Source: Siphonodentalium dalli (taxonomy: Eukaryota; Mollusca; Scaphopoda; Gadilida; Siphonodentaliidae). From it: DNA of 64,000 bases. Positions 22,593 to 35,325 of this stretch are shown here, piece by piece. Under the pieces are notes generated by a model. That model saw nothing but the letters and a program-made list of their open reading frames with translations, was not told the DNA's origin and did no database searches. Positions within the stretch are counted from its first letter, which is position 1, and every line of letters starts with the position of its first letter. The DNA lies in contig CP136063.1 in assembly GCA_032622095.1 (NCBI GenBank), forward strand, positions 93,103,980-93,167,979. Reading direction: 5' to 3'. The translations under genes were made by a program, and so were the position numbers.

Positions 22593-24650
22593 TAGTCTAG
22601 GCTGTGCTGGGGGGTGATCGTCGCACATCGGGGGAATTTATGCGACCATCATTTTCTTATGGGAAAATTACTCTAGTTTTCGAATTCAGAGGGCGCCGAG
22701 CCGAGATAGGTGACAAAATATAACTTTTCACTATATTTCATAGGGTACCCTACCTAAAAAATGACATATTTTCAAAGGTTAACAGGCATTAGCCAACTGG
22801 TTAACAGGGCATCAACATCGGAAAGATTGTAAACATATTTGCAAATTATGGAACGAATATAGACACTTAATCAGATTCAACATCGTTTTCATGCTTTCGT
22901 TCTGATTTCGTGACGTCATGGTAAAATATGTAGCGTGACGCGTCAAACATTCATGGCGATTCAGACAAAGTGTTGTGCGTCAACTCTGTGCAAAGATAGC
23001 ATATCTATCGAATTCTTCCAAGTTATATATTTTTGGAAATGGAACGGTACCCCCCTATATAATGATGTTCATACTTACATTATATCTTTCCAAGTATTGA
23101 CATAATAGACAAAAACTTAACCCTCCCCCAATTTCACAAATAACCACATATATGTGTCCATGCAGTTTGTGTCCACCAAATAAATTGACAATGCACAGTT
23201 TACCTTTTCATGTTGTGTAGAATCGTACGGCGACACTGATAATGTAAAACATCGTTCAAATCCTAGATTAGGAAGGTAATAAAATCCAAGATGGCGTCCA
23301 AGATGGCCGCCAATTTTTATATTGACACTCTATACACCAGATGTATGGTAACCGGACTAGATCATCGCGAGTGCTAATATGGCCTTGTCTTCGATGGAGT
23401 CTGTATCTTAATACGTATAAGGCAATTGGCGACGTAAAACCGATGATGAAGACCAAAATGGCCGCCAAAATAAACAGAACTGTTCCGATAAAACGACCAA
23501 CTTCTGAGTTGCAATAAAATCACATGGTATGACTGTTGTAGCTTTTTTGTTCGTACATATATGTCATTGTGTCCAACATGATCCGTATCTGAAGAAACTA
23601 GGGACATTAAGATAGTAACTGTTCATTAATTTCTCGAAAATAACGACATCATATAATGTCAAATTGCCTAATTAGGACCGAATTTCAAACTGACATCCAA
23701 TCATTTGATGGTATATATGTCAATGTTCTGCTACACGATGCTACAACTGCAAACATCCACATTAGTATAGCAATAATGGAAGCCACAATGCCGATTAAAA
23801 CATGCCTATGCAGTGTATGCACTAATAGTTATATATTCAATTATCAATAAATAAAGGAGTTTGTCCATGCTAGTAGCACATTAGACCCGCAATCGAAAAC
23901 CGTCTGGAGATAACAGACCTACAATAATTGCGGATATTTTGTTTATACGAAAATGTTGGCCAACTGTGTTCACATTACCCCCGCTAATGTCGCCAACTGC
24001 TTACCATGGTAGTTGGTTTCTACGTTCAAAGAAGCGATGTTCCAATGTAATAACGGACAATAATCACCAGCAATTTAGACCGAACTAAAACTGTTTTCTC
24101 TACATTTCCTCGGGATACCACCCCGCACGGAAATGGGTGTTTACATAAGCAGTTCTAATTCGTATTTGTTTAGTACTTCTCAACTCTGAAGATTTAGATA
24201 ACAATAAACGGTTACATGTTCGTTGCAAATACTCATTTTATGAACTATTCGCAGTTGCAACCGATAGTTTAAATCAATTTCCCACCAACGTACTATAGTC
24301 ATGGGTGGTTGACGAGTTAATTCACAGGTTTATGCCCTCACTTCCATATCATTTTATTTCACACCTGCAGCTCAGGTTTCACGTCGCTGTCGCAATATAT
24401 TAATACATCTATTGAGCGTTTTGTTATGATGATCATCCATTTCGTCAAGAGACGAAGAAATAATAAGTTTCTGCCATATTTTATATTGGATAAGGCCTAT
24501 CCACTCGTAGACAATTTCGTTAGACATTTAACCACCGATAACATGACTTCACTATGCTGGTACTTATCAGCAATGAGTAACATACATCTATCGGATCTAC
24601 ACAGCCGGTGACACGATTAAGTTGATGTTCTGGTCTTATGTGAACACTAT
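22593..24650 (+). repeat. Left arm of a 5.9-kb inverted repeat
   Basis: 22593-23365 matches the reverse complement of 27755-28529 with only a few differences per 150 bp. Inside that, similarity continues but drops to a clearly diverged level: matched blocks near 23420-23500, 23670-23800, 23870-23960, 24130-24190 and 24330-24400 pair in order with 27330-26250 on the other side. Codon positions do not seem favoured among the differences, so I do not call it coding. The 64-residue frame at 23656-23850 falls in the diverged part. Confidence 0.75.
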
Positions 24651-26249
24651 ACAAAAGTTGGTTGGCACATGTGCGCGGGCATTTCTGCCAAGTACGATAA
24701 GCCGAGAAGTTGCAATAGTTAATTCACTGTGACAGTATTGTTGGATTAAATTGACCTGACCAATCATATGATGCAATCCAATTACTTTTCAGCTGGATAC
24801 GTGATTGTTCCCAACAAGTAATTGTTTATCATAAGTAATTCATAAATGGCACTGAATGGCATGGGTATATATAATAGAACAATGGACGAATTTTATTAAT
24901 ATTGGGACTAAATTCAAATTATAAGAAATATTTCTTTTTTCGATTTAAAAAGGTGGCGAGTTAGAATCGACAATTTTGAAGACAAATTAATTTCAATCGC
25001 ATAACCTTAGTCGAGACTAGATCCATTTATTAAATGTAACACTTAACTGATTTTCAAAGGGCAAATATGTTTGCATTATTTGTGTGCAATTTTACACGTA
25101 CATTACCATAACTCAAAGCATGAAGTATCTAGATCTAAATTCCTACCATGTGTACACATAAGAAAGTAGAGAGATTACTAATTTAATATGCTGGAAGCAA
25201 AGGGTGTTGCTACTTTCGAAGTTTCATATGTGTGGGATACTATGTGTAAGTTTACTATATGCCTTGCCCCATGTCGCAGAAGAATCCATATTATGAGCAA
25301 ATAGGTCCAACAGCCATCAAATGTCCGACTGCGATTGTCTATATATGTCATACATTCAATCCAACATTAAAACAAGAACGTGTGTCATTGTCGAATATAG
25401 GACCGTCGCCACATGCAACGATGGAACCTGGTTTGATTGTATGTTGCTCACAAGGTAAACTTACTCAAAATATACCGACCCATTACGGCTTCAAATTCCT
25501 CAATATTAAGCTAAAATAGGAATTAAATCAATTGTTTTCTGGGACGCAATAACTACCACACCTATGTACATTATCTGATATTTGTAATAATGCTTTCGAT
25601 CAGATACATATAACGCATATCGTAAAATGTATCCTGGGGACAATTACCACAATCATGAATATTTGACATATATCAGATACGTAGGTTGTTCCATTGCAGA
25701 AAATTGGCGATCGTGCAAAGGAGCTGCTAATTATTGTTTGTGTTAAAAGTACTCCACGGCTACTATATTTCTTGAGAATGTCCTACCTGTAGCGGTTATA
25801 CTCTATTTCGATTAAAAAACTAATTCCGCGGCTATGGCTGATAACATGTGACCAACGAGTTGTCACCCCCGTTGCTTGAAATGGATCAGCATCAGTGAAA
25901 GGGACACATTTAGCATGACAAGCATCATTCTAATGCTGAGCAACTGAGTATATGACATTTTGAGCACGTCTTCTAACTGTGTGGCTTTCTAATCCTTGTA
26001 CTTTTCATCTTTGGTTAATTGCCGAGATTGCTCCATACTGATATATAAATTGGATGATATAGTTTTATCCCATTCGAGTACTGTACGTGATTATCATAGT
26101 TGGGTACGTGTGACGGAGAGTCGTGTGATACCTACAGTGTGAGACCAACTTTCATGGATCCAAATTTCATGGGACAATCAATACCACGGCCTCATACTTA
26201 CCGTTATCATTTAAAGCATTAGTATTTACAAATCAGGGGTCAGTTTTGA
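24651..26249. other. Spacer of the large inverted repeat
   Basis: The arms fade out here, although weak matches may persist near 24655/26275. The longest frame (25259-25519, 86 residues) has no recognisable motif. No transposase, integrase or polymerase signature found. Confidence 0.4.
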
Positions 26250-28529
26250 TAATATTCTACCTGTTCCAACCAAACCTGAAAGTTGGTTCTGTGCAACATT
26301 CTTGGGGTAAGCTCCAAGTAACTTGATATTATTTAAAATGACCAATGCCTTGTATGAAGTTAAATACTGAATGCATATAATGTGCTTAAATATATTGTGA
26401 TAGCAACGCGAATTCTGGACAGCCGGGAAGATATAAAATAATATGGAAGCGAATGCATATATATATAACTCGCCGAAGGCATCAGCCACTACTCAGACAT
26501 ACAAGATCTATAGTACATTAGCAGGACAACAATTATACTATTGGTCGTCAATGTGTATTCAATAAAATAATTAATACACCTGCAACCACGCATATCAAGC
26601 GGCATATAATTAAGTACAGATAAGCAAATACTCAAATGAACTGCTTAAGTAAATAAGCATAAATCCACGTCTGATGGGACCATAGCGAGAATATAACGAC
26701 ACAGATACGTATTGTGTCAGATATGTTTGAGATTTGTTTCGGTTATTTCAATAGAACATCACTCCAATGAACGTGAACATCAATTACCCCAGTACGCATT
26801 GACAACATTGATGAGATATATAAAATAAATTGTCCATTCTTTGCATACCCGCACTTATCAGGATTCTAAATTGGTTGTTATTGCTTGACGGTTTGTGTAA
26901 GCGGGTCTAATGAGTCATTACCGTGGACACCTACATTGGTTATTGAGGATTGAATATGTATATTTAGTCGGCACTGTAGCTTCAATTCTTATTGTACTAA
27001 TATAAAAGTCAGCAGTATCATCACCAAGCAGAACGTTGACTTGTATACCACAAAATGGATGTCAGGTTGAAACACTATCCCATTGTGGCAATTTGGCATT
27101 GCATGTCGATTTTGAGAAATAAAATGAGCATTTAATTTCTCAATGCCAACAGTTTTATTGGATTCTGATCACATTATCAAGAGACATATATGCACGAACG
27201 AATAAGCTACAAAACTCATAACATGCAAATGACATAACATTGCAACTCGGAAGCAGGTAATTTTATCGGAACATTTTTTAGTTTTATGGCGGCCATTTTG
27301 GTCTCCATCATTGGTTTTACGTAACCAGTTGACTTATACATATTACAATACAGCCTCTATGAAATAAAGATCAGTTACAACCGGTGTGCACACTCAGCGT
27401 GCACAGAGTGCCGATATTAAACTTGGCAGCCATCTTGGACGCCATCTTGGATTTTATTACCTTCATAATCTAGGATTTGAACGGAATCTTACATTATCCA
27501 TGTCCCCGGATGGTTCTGCCCTATATGACACTACAAAATGCGCATTGTCGATGTTTTATTGGAAACAACCTGCATGGGTGCATTTAAGTGGCTATTTGTG
27601 AAATTGGGGTGAGGGTTAAGCTTTTCTCGGTTAGTTTACCATTTGGAGATATATAATAAAGATAGGAACATCATTTTGTAGGCAATACCCTTCCATTTGC
27701 AAAAATATTTAACTTGGAAGAATTCGACAGATATGCTATATTTGCACAGAGTTAATGATCTAGTCCGGTTACCATACATCTGGTGTATAGAGTGTCAATA
27801 TAACAATTGGCGGCCATCTTGGACGCCATCTTGGATTTTATATTACCTTCCTAATCTAGGATTTGAACGATGTTTTACATTATCAGTGGCGCCGTACGAT
27901 TCTACACAATATGAAAAGGTAAACTGTGCATTGTCAATTTATTTGGTGGACACAAACTGCATGGACACACATATGTGGTTATTTGTGAAATTGGGGGGAG
28001 GGTTAAGTTTTTGTCTATTATGTCAATACTTGGAAAGATATAATGTAAGTATGAACATCATTATATAGGGGGTACCCTTCCATTTCCAAAAATATATAAC
28101 TTGGAAGAATTAGACAGATATGCTATCTTTGCACAGAGTTGACGCACAACACTTTGTCTGAATCGCCATGAATTTTTGACGCGTCACGCTACATATTTTA
28201 CCATGACGTCACGAAATCAGAACGAAAGCAGAAAAACGATGTTGAATCTGATTAAGTGTCTATATTCGTTCCATAATTTGCATATATGTTTACAATCTTT
28301 CCGATGTTGCTGCCCTGTTAACCAGTTGGCTAATGCCTGTTAACCTTTGAAAATATGTCATTTTTTAGGTAGGTTACCCTATGAAACATAGTGAAAAGTT
28401 ATATTTTGTCACCTATCTCGACTCGGCGCCCTCTGAATTCGAAAACTAGAGTAATTTTCCCATAAGAAAATGATGGTCGCATAAATTCCCCCGATGTGCG
28501 ACGATCACCCCCCAGCACAGCCTAGACTA
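26250..28529 (-). repeat. Right arm of the 5.9-kb inverted repeat
   Basis: It pairs with 22593-24650. It is longer because a module of about 370 bp occurs twice: a near-identical partner of the left arm at 27755-28140 and an older diverged version at 27375-27754. Both contain 'cgccatcttggattttat' and 'aatttggg(g)(t/g)gagggttaag'. A TATAAAAG box at 27001 precedes a 26-codon frame (27055); this is not enough to call a gene. Confidence 0.75.
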
Positions 28530-28971
28530 TATGCACGCGTTTTGGTGACCGCAAAGAACACGAAAAATCCACAGCCAATATTAAGCAGAACAAAAATCAG
28601 GTCAAGTTTGCGCAATGCGAATTAACTCTTGTCTGGTTGTAGCATATTACCTTTGGCTTTGTCAGTCCGAAACACCGTTCGTGGCCAATGAGACGTTGGC
28701 AATGGTAACGTTCTTACTCCGAGGAAATCACTTAATAAAAGCCTTTAGGCTTGTTGTCTTATCCCCGTTTTTGAACATGTGTTGTATACGTCAATTTGTT
28801 TGTATGCCTTGAATGTCATGTTCGAAAATAAAATATAGTTTACAGTAAGAAAATGGCAGACCACGTCAGACAATCCTGCTGCCATTGGACGCTTTGTTTG
28901 TTTTTGCACATGTTCCATTTGTCTAAACCGCATGAGTGCGACAATCCACCAGCGCGGAGACTTAATCGATG
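28530..28971. other. Non-coding stretch
   Basis: No exon or repeat recognised. Confidence 0.35.
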
Positions 28972-29045
28972 GTCTTAGCCCATTCTACAACAAATGGATT
29001 CTCCCATCCAGTTACAAAGTGTACATCTGAATGATATAAGAACCA
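28972..29045. mobile_element. Family D solo end adjoining the minisatellite
   Basis: 'cttagcccattctacaacaaatggattctcccatccagtt' is a family D terminus (TTAG instead of TTAA). The minisatellite begins immediately after it. Confidence 0.5.
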
Positions 29046-32000
29046 TAAATCCTGAATACCAGTTAACAGAGAGGGGTTAATCCTATGTACCCCTCGTGAA
29101 TCCCGAATACCAGTTAACAGAGAGGAGTGAATCCTATGTACCAGATAAGAAACCACCCCCGTGAATCCCGAATACCAGTTAACAGAGAGGAGTGAATCCT
29201 ATGTACCAGATAAGAACCCCCCCCCGTGAATCCCGAATACCAGTTAACAGAGAGGAGTGAATCCTATGTACCAGATAAGACCCCCCGTGAATCCCGAATA
29301 CCAGTTAACAGAGGAGTGAATCATATGTACCAGATAAGACCCACCCCCTTGAATCTCGAATACCAGTTAACAGAGAGGAGTGAATCCTGTGTACCATATA
29401 AGAAACCCCCGTGAATCCCGAATACCAGTTAACAGAAAGGAGTGAATCCTATGTACCAGATAAGACCCCCCCCGTGAATCCCGAATATCAGTTAACAGAG
29501 AGGAGTGAATCCTATGTACCAGATAAGACCCCCCCCCCCCGTGAATCCCGAATATCAGTTAACAGAGAGGGGTGAATCCTATGTACCAGATAAGACCCCC
29601 CGTGAATCCCGAATACCAGTTAACAGAAAGGAGTGAATCCTATGTACCAGATAAGACCCCCCCCGTGAATCCCGAATATCAGTTAACAGAGAGGAGTGAA
29701 TCCTATGCACCAGATAAGACCCCCCCCCCCCGTGAATCCCGAATATCAGTTAACAGAGAGGGGTGAATCCTATGTACCAGATAAGACCCCCCGTGAATCC
29801 CGAATACCAGTTAACAGAAAGGAGTGAATCCTATGTACCAGATAAGACCCCCCCCCCCGTGAATCCCGAATATCAGTTAACAGAGAGGAGTGAATCCTAT
29901 GTACCAGATAAGAAACCCCCCGTGAATCTCCAATACCAGTTAACAGAGAGGAGTGAATCCTATGTACCAGATAAGACCCCCATGAATCTCGAATACCAGT
30001 TAACAGAAAGGAGTGAATCCTGTGTACCAGATAAGACCCACCCCCGTGAATCCCGAATACCAGTTAACAGAGAGGAGTGAATCCTATGTACCAGATAAGA
30101 CCCCCCCCCCCGTGAATCCCGAATACCAGTTAACAGAGAGGAGTGAATCCTATGTACCAGATAAGACCCCCCCCGTGAATCCCGAATACCAGTTAACAGA
30201 GAGGAGTGAATCCTATGTACCAGATAAGACCCACCCCCTTGAATCTCGAATACCAGTTAACGGAGAGGAGTGAATCCTATGTACCAGATAAGACCCCCCC
30301 CCCCCCGTGAATCCCGAAAACCAGTTAACAGAGAGGAGTGAATCCTATGTACCAGATAAGAACCCCCCCCCCGTGAATCCCGAACACCAGTTAACAGAGA
30401 GGGGTGAATCCTATGTACCAGATAAGACCCCCCCCCCCGTGAATTCCGAATACCAGTTAACAGAGAGGAATGAATCATATGTACCAGATAAGACCCCCCC
30501 CCGTGAATCCCGAACACCAGTTAACAGAGAGGAGTGAATCCTATGTACCAGATAAGAAACCCCCCGTGAATCCTGAATACCAGTTAACAGAGAGGAGTGA
30601 ATCCTATGTACCAGATAAGACCCCCATGAATCTCGAATACCAGTTAACAGAAAGGAGTGAATCCTGTGTACCAGATAAGACCCACCCCCGTGAATCCCGA
30701 ATACCAGTTAACAGAGAGGAGTGAATCATTTGTACCATATAAGACCCCCGTGAATCTCGAATACCAGTTAACAGAAAGGAGTGAATCATGTGTACCAGAT
30801 AAGACCCCCCCCCCGGTGAATCCCGAATACCAGTTAACAGAGAGGAGTGAATCCTATGTACCAGATAAGACCCCCCGTGAATCCTGAATACCAGTTAACA
30901 GAGAGGAGTGAATCCTATGTACCAGATAAGACCCCCATGAATCTCGAATACCAGTTAACAGAAAGGAGTGAATCCTGTGTACCAGATAAGACCCACCCCC
31001 GTGAATCCCGAATACCAGTTAACAGAGAGGAGTGAATCATGTGTACCATATAAGACCCCCGTGAATCTCGAATACCAGTTAACAGAAAGGAGTGAATCAT
31101 GTGTACCAGATAAGACCCACACCCGTGAAACCCGAATACCAGTTAACAGAGAGGAGTGAATCCTGTGTACCAGATAAGACCCACCCCCGTAAATCCCGAC
31201 TACCAGTTAACAGATAGGAGTGAATCCTATGTACCAGATAAGACCCACCCCGTGAATCCCGAATACCAGTTAACAGAAAGGAGTGAATCCTATATGTACC
31301 AGATAAGACCCCCCTTGAATCCCGAATACCAGTTAACAGAGAGGAGTGAAGCCTATGTACCAGATAAGACCCACCCCGTGAATCCCGAATACCAGTTAAC
31401 AGAAAGGAGTGAATCCTATATGTACCAGATAAGACCCCCTTTGAATCACGAATACCAGTTAACAGAGAGGAGTGAATCCTGTGTACCAGATAAGAACCCC
31501 CCCATAAATCCCGAATACCAGTTAACAGAGAGGAGTGAATCATATGTACCAGATAAGAACCCCCCCCCATAAATCCCGAATACCAGTTAACAGAGAGGAG
31601 TGAATCATATGTACCAGATAAGAACCCCCCCCCCCCCGTGAATCCCGAATACCAGTTAACAGAGAGGAGTGAATCCTATGTACCAGATAAGACCCACCCC
31701 CGTGAATCCCGAATACCTGTTAACAGAGAGGAGTGAATCCTATGTGTCAGATAAGACCCACCCCCGTGAATCCCGAATACCAGTTAACAGAAAGGAGTGA
31801 ATCATATGTACCAGATAAGAACCCCCCCCCCGTGAATCCCGAATACCAGTTAACAGAGAGGAGTGAATCCTATGTACCAGATAAGACCCACCCCCGTGAA
31901 TCCCGAATACCAGTTAACAGAAAGGAGTGAATCCTATGTACCAGATAAGATCCCCACCCGTGAATCCAGAATATCAGTTAACAGAGAGGGGTGAATCCTA

Positions 32001-33810
32001 TGTACCAGATAAGAACCCCCCGTGAATCCCGAATACCAGTTAACAGAGAGGGGTGAATCATATGAACAAGTTAAGACCCCCCATGAATCATGAATACCAG
32101 TAAACAGAGGGGTGAATCATATGTACCAATTAAGAACCCCGTGAATCCTGAATACCAGTTAACAGAGAGGGGAATCGTGAGTAGCAGAGTTAAGAACCAC
32201 CCATGAATTATGAATACCAGCTAATAGGGAGGGTGAATCATGCGTACCGGTTAGGAATCCCCCCCCCATGAATACTGAATACCAGTTAACAGAGAGGGGT
32301 AAATCACGTGTACCGGTTAAGAATACCCCATGAATCATGAATACCAGTTAACAGAGAGGGGGTTGCTGCGTACCAGATAAGAACACCCCATGAATCAAGA
32401 ATAACAGTTAACAGAGACGTGGAATCTGTGTACCAGATAAGATCCCCTATGAATCCTGAATATCATGCAGTTAACAGAGAGAGGTGAATCCTATGTACCA
32501 GTTAATACCCCCCCCCAACATGAATCGTGAATATCAGTTAACAGAGAGGGGTGAATCCTATGTACCAGGTAAGATCCCCCCGTGAATCCTGAATACCAGT
32601 TAGCAGAGAGGGGTGAATCCTATGTACCAGTTAAGAACCCCTCCCCCGTGAATCCTGAATACCAGTTAGCAAAGAGGGGTGAATCCTATGTACCAGTTAA
32701 GAATCCCCCCGTGAATCCTGAATACCAGTTAGCAAAGAGGGGTGAATCCTGCACTCACAGAGAGACAAACCGTTCCTCGTGAGACACAAATCAACCATCG
32801 AAATTATTACGTCCCAAAGATTGACCCTCCCGTGTTTAGTGTGTATGTACCAGTTGAGACCCCCCAGTGAATCCTGAATACCAGTTAGCAGAGAGGGGTG
32901 GATCCTATGTACCAGTTAAGACCCCCCCGTGAATCCTGAATACCAGTTAGCAGAGAGGGGTGCATCCTATGTACCAGTTAAGACCCCCGTGAATCATTAA
33001 TACCAGTTAACAGAGAGGGGTGAATCCTATGTACCAGTTAAGAACCCCCGTGAATTATGAATACCAGTTAGCGGAGAGGGGTGAATCATATGTACCAGTT
33101 AAGAACCCCCGTGATAATCCGGAATACCAGTTAACAGAGAGGGGTGAATCATATGTACCAGTTAAGAACCCCCGTGAATCCTGAATACCAGTTAGTAGAG
33201 AGGGGTGAATCCTATGTACCAGTTAAGAACCCCCGTGAGTCCTGAATACCAGTTAGCAAAGAAGGGTGAATCATATGTACCAGTTAAGACCCCCCCCCCC
33301 CGTGAGAATCGTGAATACCAGTTAACAGAGAGGCGTGAATCCTATGTACCTGTGATGACTCCCACATGAATCGTGAATATCAGTTAACAGAGAGGGGTGA
33401 ATCCTATGTACCAGTTAAGAACCCCTCGTGAATCCTGAATACTAGTTAGCAAAGAGGGGTGAATCCTATGTACCAGTTAAGACCCCCCCCCATAAATCCT
33501 GAATACCAGTTAACAGAGAGGGGTGAATCATATGTACCAGTTAAGAACCCCTCCCGCGAATCCTGAATACCAGTTAACAGAGAGGGGTGAATCCTATGTA
33601 CCAGTTAAGAACTCCCCCGTGAATCATGAATACAAGTTAGCAGAGAGGGGTGAATCCTATGTACCTGTTAAGACCCCCCCCCCCCGCGTGAATCTTGAAT
33701 ACTAGTTAACAGAGATGGGTGAATCCTCTGTACCTGTTACGACCCCACATAAACAAGGGATATCAGTTAACAGCGAGGGTGAATCCTGTATATACCGGTT
33801 ATGAAATTAT
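29046..33810. repeat. Minisatellite array, 62-63 bp unit, roughly 70-75 copies
   Basis: Consensus: GTGAATCCCGAATACCAGTT-AACAGAGAGGA-GTGAATCCTATGTACCAGAT-AAGA followed by a C-run of 4 to 13. The unit is a dimer of about 31 bp: both halves are GTGAATCC....TACCAG(T/A)TAA. Units at 29.0-32.0 kb form one subfamily ('gaggagtg', 'ccagataaga'); units at 32.0-33.8 kb form another ('gaggggtg', 'ccagttaaga', often 'ttagcaga'). An unrelated stretch of about 90 bp interrupts at 32750-32845. Open frames of 60-157 codons on both strands (NPEYQLTERSESYVPDKTPP on plus) arise because the unit lacks stops and is sometimes a multiple of 3. The C-run length breaks the frame repeatedly, so I do not call a protein. 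Confidence 0.95.
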
Positions 33811-33817
33811 ATAATAC

Positions 33818-34200
33818 TAGCCGATGAGCCCGACGTTGTCCGGGCTATTCAAAAACCAAATATCAAGTCGATAGCTCCACCCGTTTCCGAGATCTGGTCT
33901 GCACATGCGCGAAGCTGGCGTCGCACGGGCTCGGCGACCCGATAAAATTCGTATCCGGGGCAAGATACATTCACACAGCAAATTTCAAGTCGATAGCTCC
34001 ACCCGTTTCCGAGATCTCGTCTGCGCATGCGCGAAGCGGGCGCCGCACGGGCCCGCCAATACGACAACGTCGACCGCCTGGTCAAACTACAGACACTTAC
34101 CAAGTTTCGTTGTGATCGGTCGAGAATCGTAGATTTGTATAAATGACAGACAAACAAACATACAGACAGACAGACAGAGGTCTTCAAAATATATATGAGA
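33818..34200 (+). mobile_element. GC-rich dispersed repeat with (CAGA)n tail, copy 1
   Basis: It begins 'ccgatgagcccgacgttgtccgggctattcaaaaacc', holds a tandem unit of about 122 bp ('tcgatagctccacccgtttccgagatct ... gcgcatgcgcgaag'), then 'accaagtttcgt..gatcggtc', and ends in ACAGACAGACAGACAGAGG plus 'tcttcaaaatatatatgaga'. A tail of short tandem repeats suggests an RTE-type non-autonomous retroposon. The 131-codon frame on the minus strand is a by-product. Confidence 0.65.
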
Positions 34201-34756
34201 CTATCCGATGAGCCCGACGTTGTCCGGGCTATTAAAAAAAACAATAGCTCTACCCAGTCCGACGTTGTCCGGGCTATTCAAAAACCAAATTTCAAGTCGA
34301 TAGCTACACCCGTTTCCGAGATCTGGTCTGCGCATGCGCGCAGCTGGCGTTGCACGGGCTCGGCGACCCGATAAAATTCGTATCCGGGGCAAGGTACATT
34401 CACATAGCAAATTTCAAGTCGATAGCTCCACCCGTTTCCGAGATCTCATCTGCGCATGCGCGAAGCTGGCGTCGCACGGGCTCGGCGACCCGATAAAATT
34501 CGTATCCGGGGCAAGATACATTCACATAGCAAATTTCAAGTCGATAGCTCCACCCGTTTCCGAGATCTCACGGGCTCGCCAATACGACAACGTCGACCGC
34601 CTGGTCAAACTACACACACGTACCAAGTTTCGTCCAGATCGGTCGGGAATCGTAGATTTGTATAAATGACAAACAAACATACAGACAGAGGTCTTCAAAA
34701 TATATATGAGACAAGCCGATGAGCCCGACGTTGTCCGGGCTATTCAAAAACCAAGT
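34201..34756 (+). mobile_element. Same GC-rich repeat, copies 2-4 in tandem
   Basis: A short truncated start (34201-34255), a longer copy (34256-34712) with three 122-bp subunits and its own tail, and a third start (34714-34756) that breaks off after 'caaaaacc'. Head-to-tail arrangement. Confidence 0.65.
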
Positions 34757-35325
34757 GGGGTATATCAATACTCATTCACGATCATATCATTGAGGTCCGG
34801 AGGGTGTGGGCTATCTCTCGAATACACGGAGTTCTCAAAATATATAGTATAGAAGATAGAAGATAGATAGAAGAAGACTAGCAGATTAGCCCGCAATTTC
34901 ACGTCGATGTCACCGCTGATGACCGAGATATCGCCCAAGGTCATTTGTGGTACCCGTTTCAATGTCAAGATCACCTCAGGTGGACAAACTGACCCGACGA
35001 AAATATCCCCCGTCCCTTGGAAGCCCTAAGTAGGAAATTTCGTCTCGATATCCCCAGTTTCCGAGACGGTCGATTGAGCCGTATTTATACTCATGTATAT
35101 AAACGCTCTTTAACAACGACACCGCAGATACGAACGCTCTTTAATCATTAACCCATTAACCCATCAATTCCAACGACGGTGGCAGGTCGAAGGGTGAAGG
35201 AGTGCTCGGACGTTCTCAAAAGCGGTGCGATGACACTTCTCGCGGGTTTTTACCCTTAGATAGCAAGTTTGGGCTCAATCGGTAAAGCCGTTTTCGAGTC
35301 TATAAAGGATATGTATACACACTTT
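34757..35325. other. Non-coding stretch
   Basis: 'gtctcgatatccccagtttccgagac' near 35041 is reminiscent of the preceding repeat, so part of this may be its remnant. No gene. Confidence 0.35.

Noticed and set aside
23656-26489. Coding ancestor of the large inverted repeat (frames at 23656-23850 and 26226-26489)
   Set aside because: The arms can be translated into similar-looking stretches, but substitutions are not concentrated at third positions and indels break the frame. The similarity is explained by DNA homology.
22593-28529. Polinton/Maverick or other autonomous large-TIR transposon
   Set aside because: The arms fill most of the unit, and the 1.6-kb spacer holds no polymerase, integrase or capsid-like frame.
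29046-33810. Long open frames on both strands in the minisatellite (up to 157 codons), or a repeat protein NPEYQLTERSESYVPDKTPP
   Set aside because: The frames exist because the unit lacks stops. C-run length changes shift the frame every few units, both strands are open, and there is no start or splice context.
29046-33810. CRISPR array
   Set aside because: The repeats are contiguous with variable C-runs rather than unique spacers. The context is eukaryotic and there are no cas genes.
33849-34669. Arg-rich frames of 111 and 131 codons
   Set aside because: They lie wholly within the GC-rich dispersed repeat and its 122-bp tandem units.
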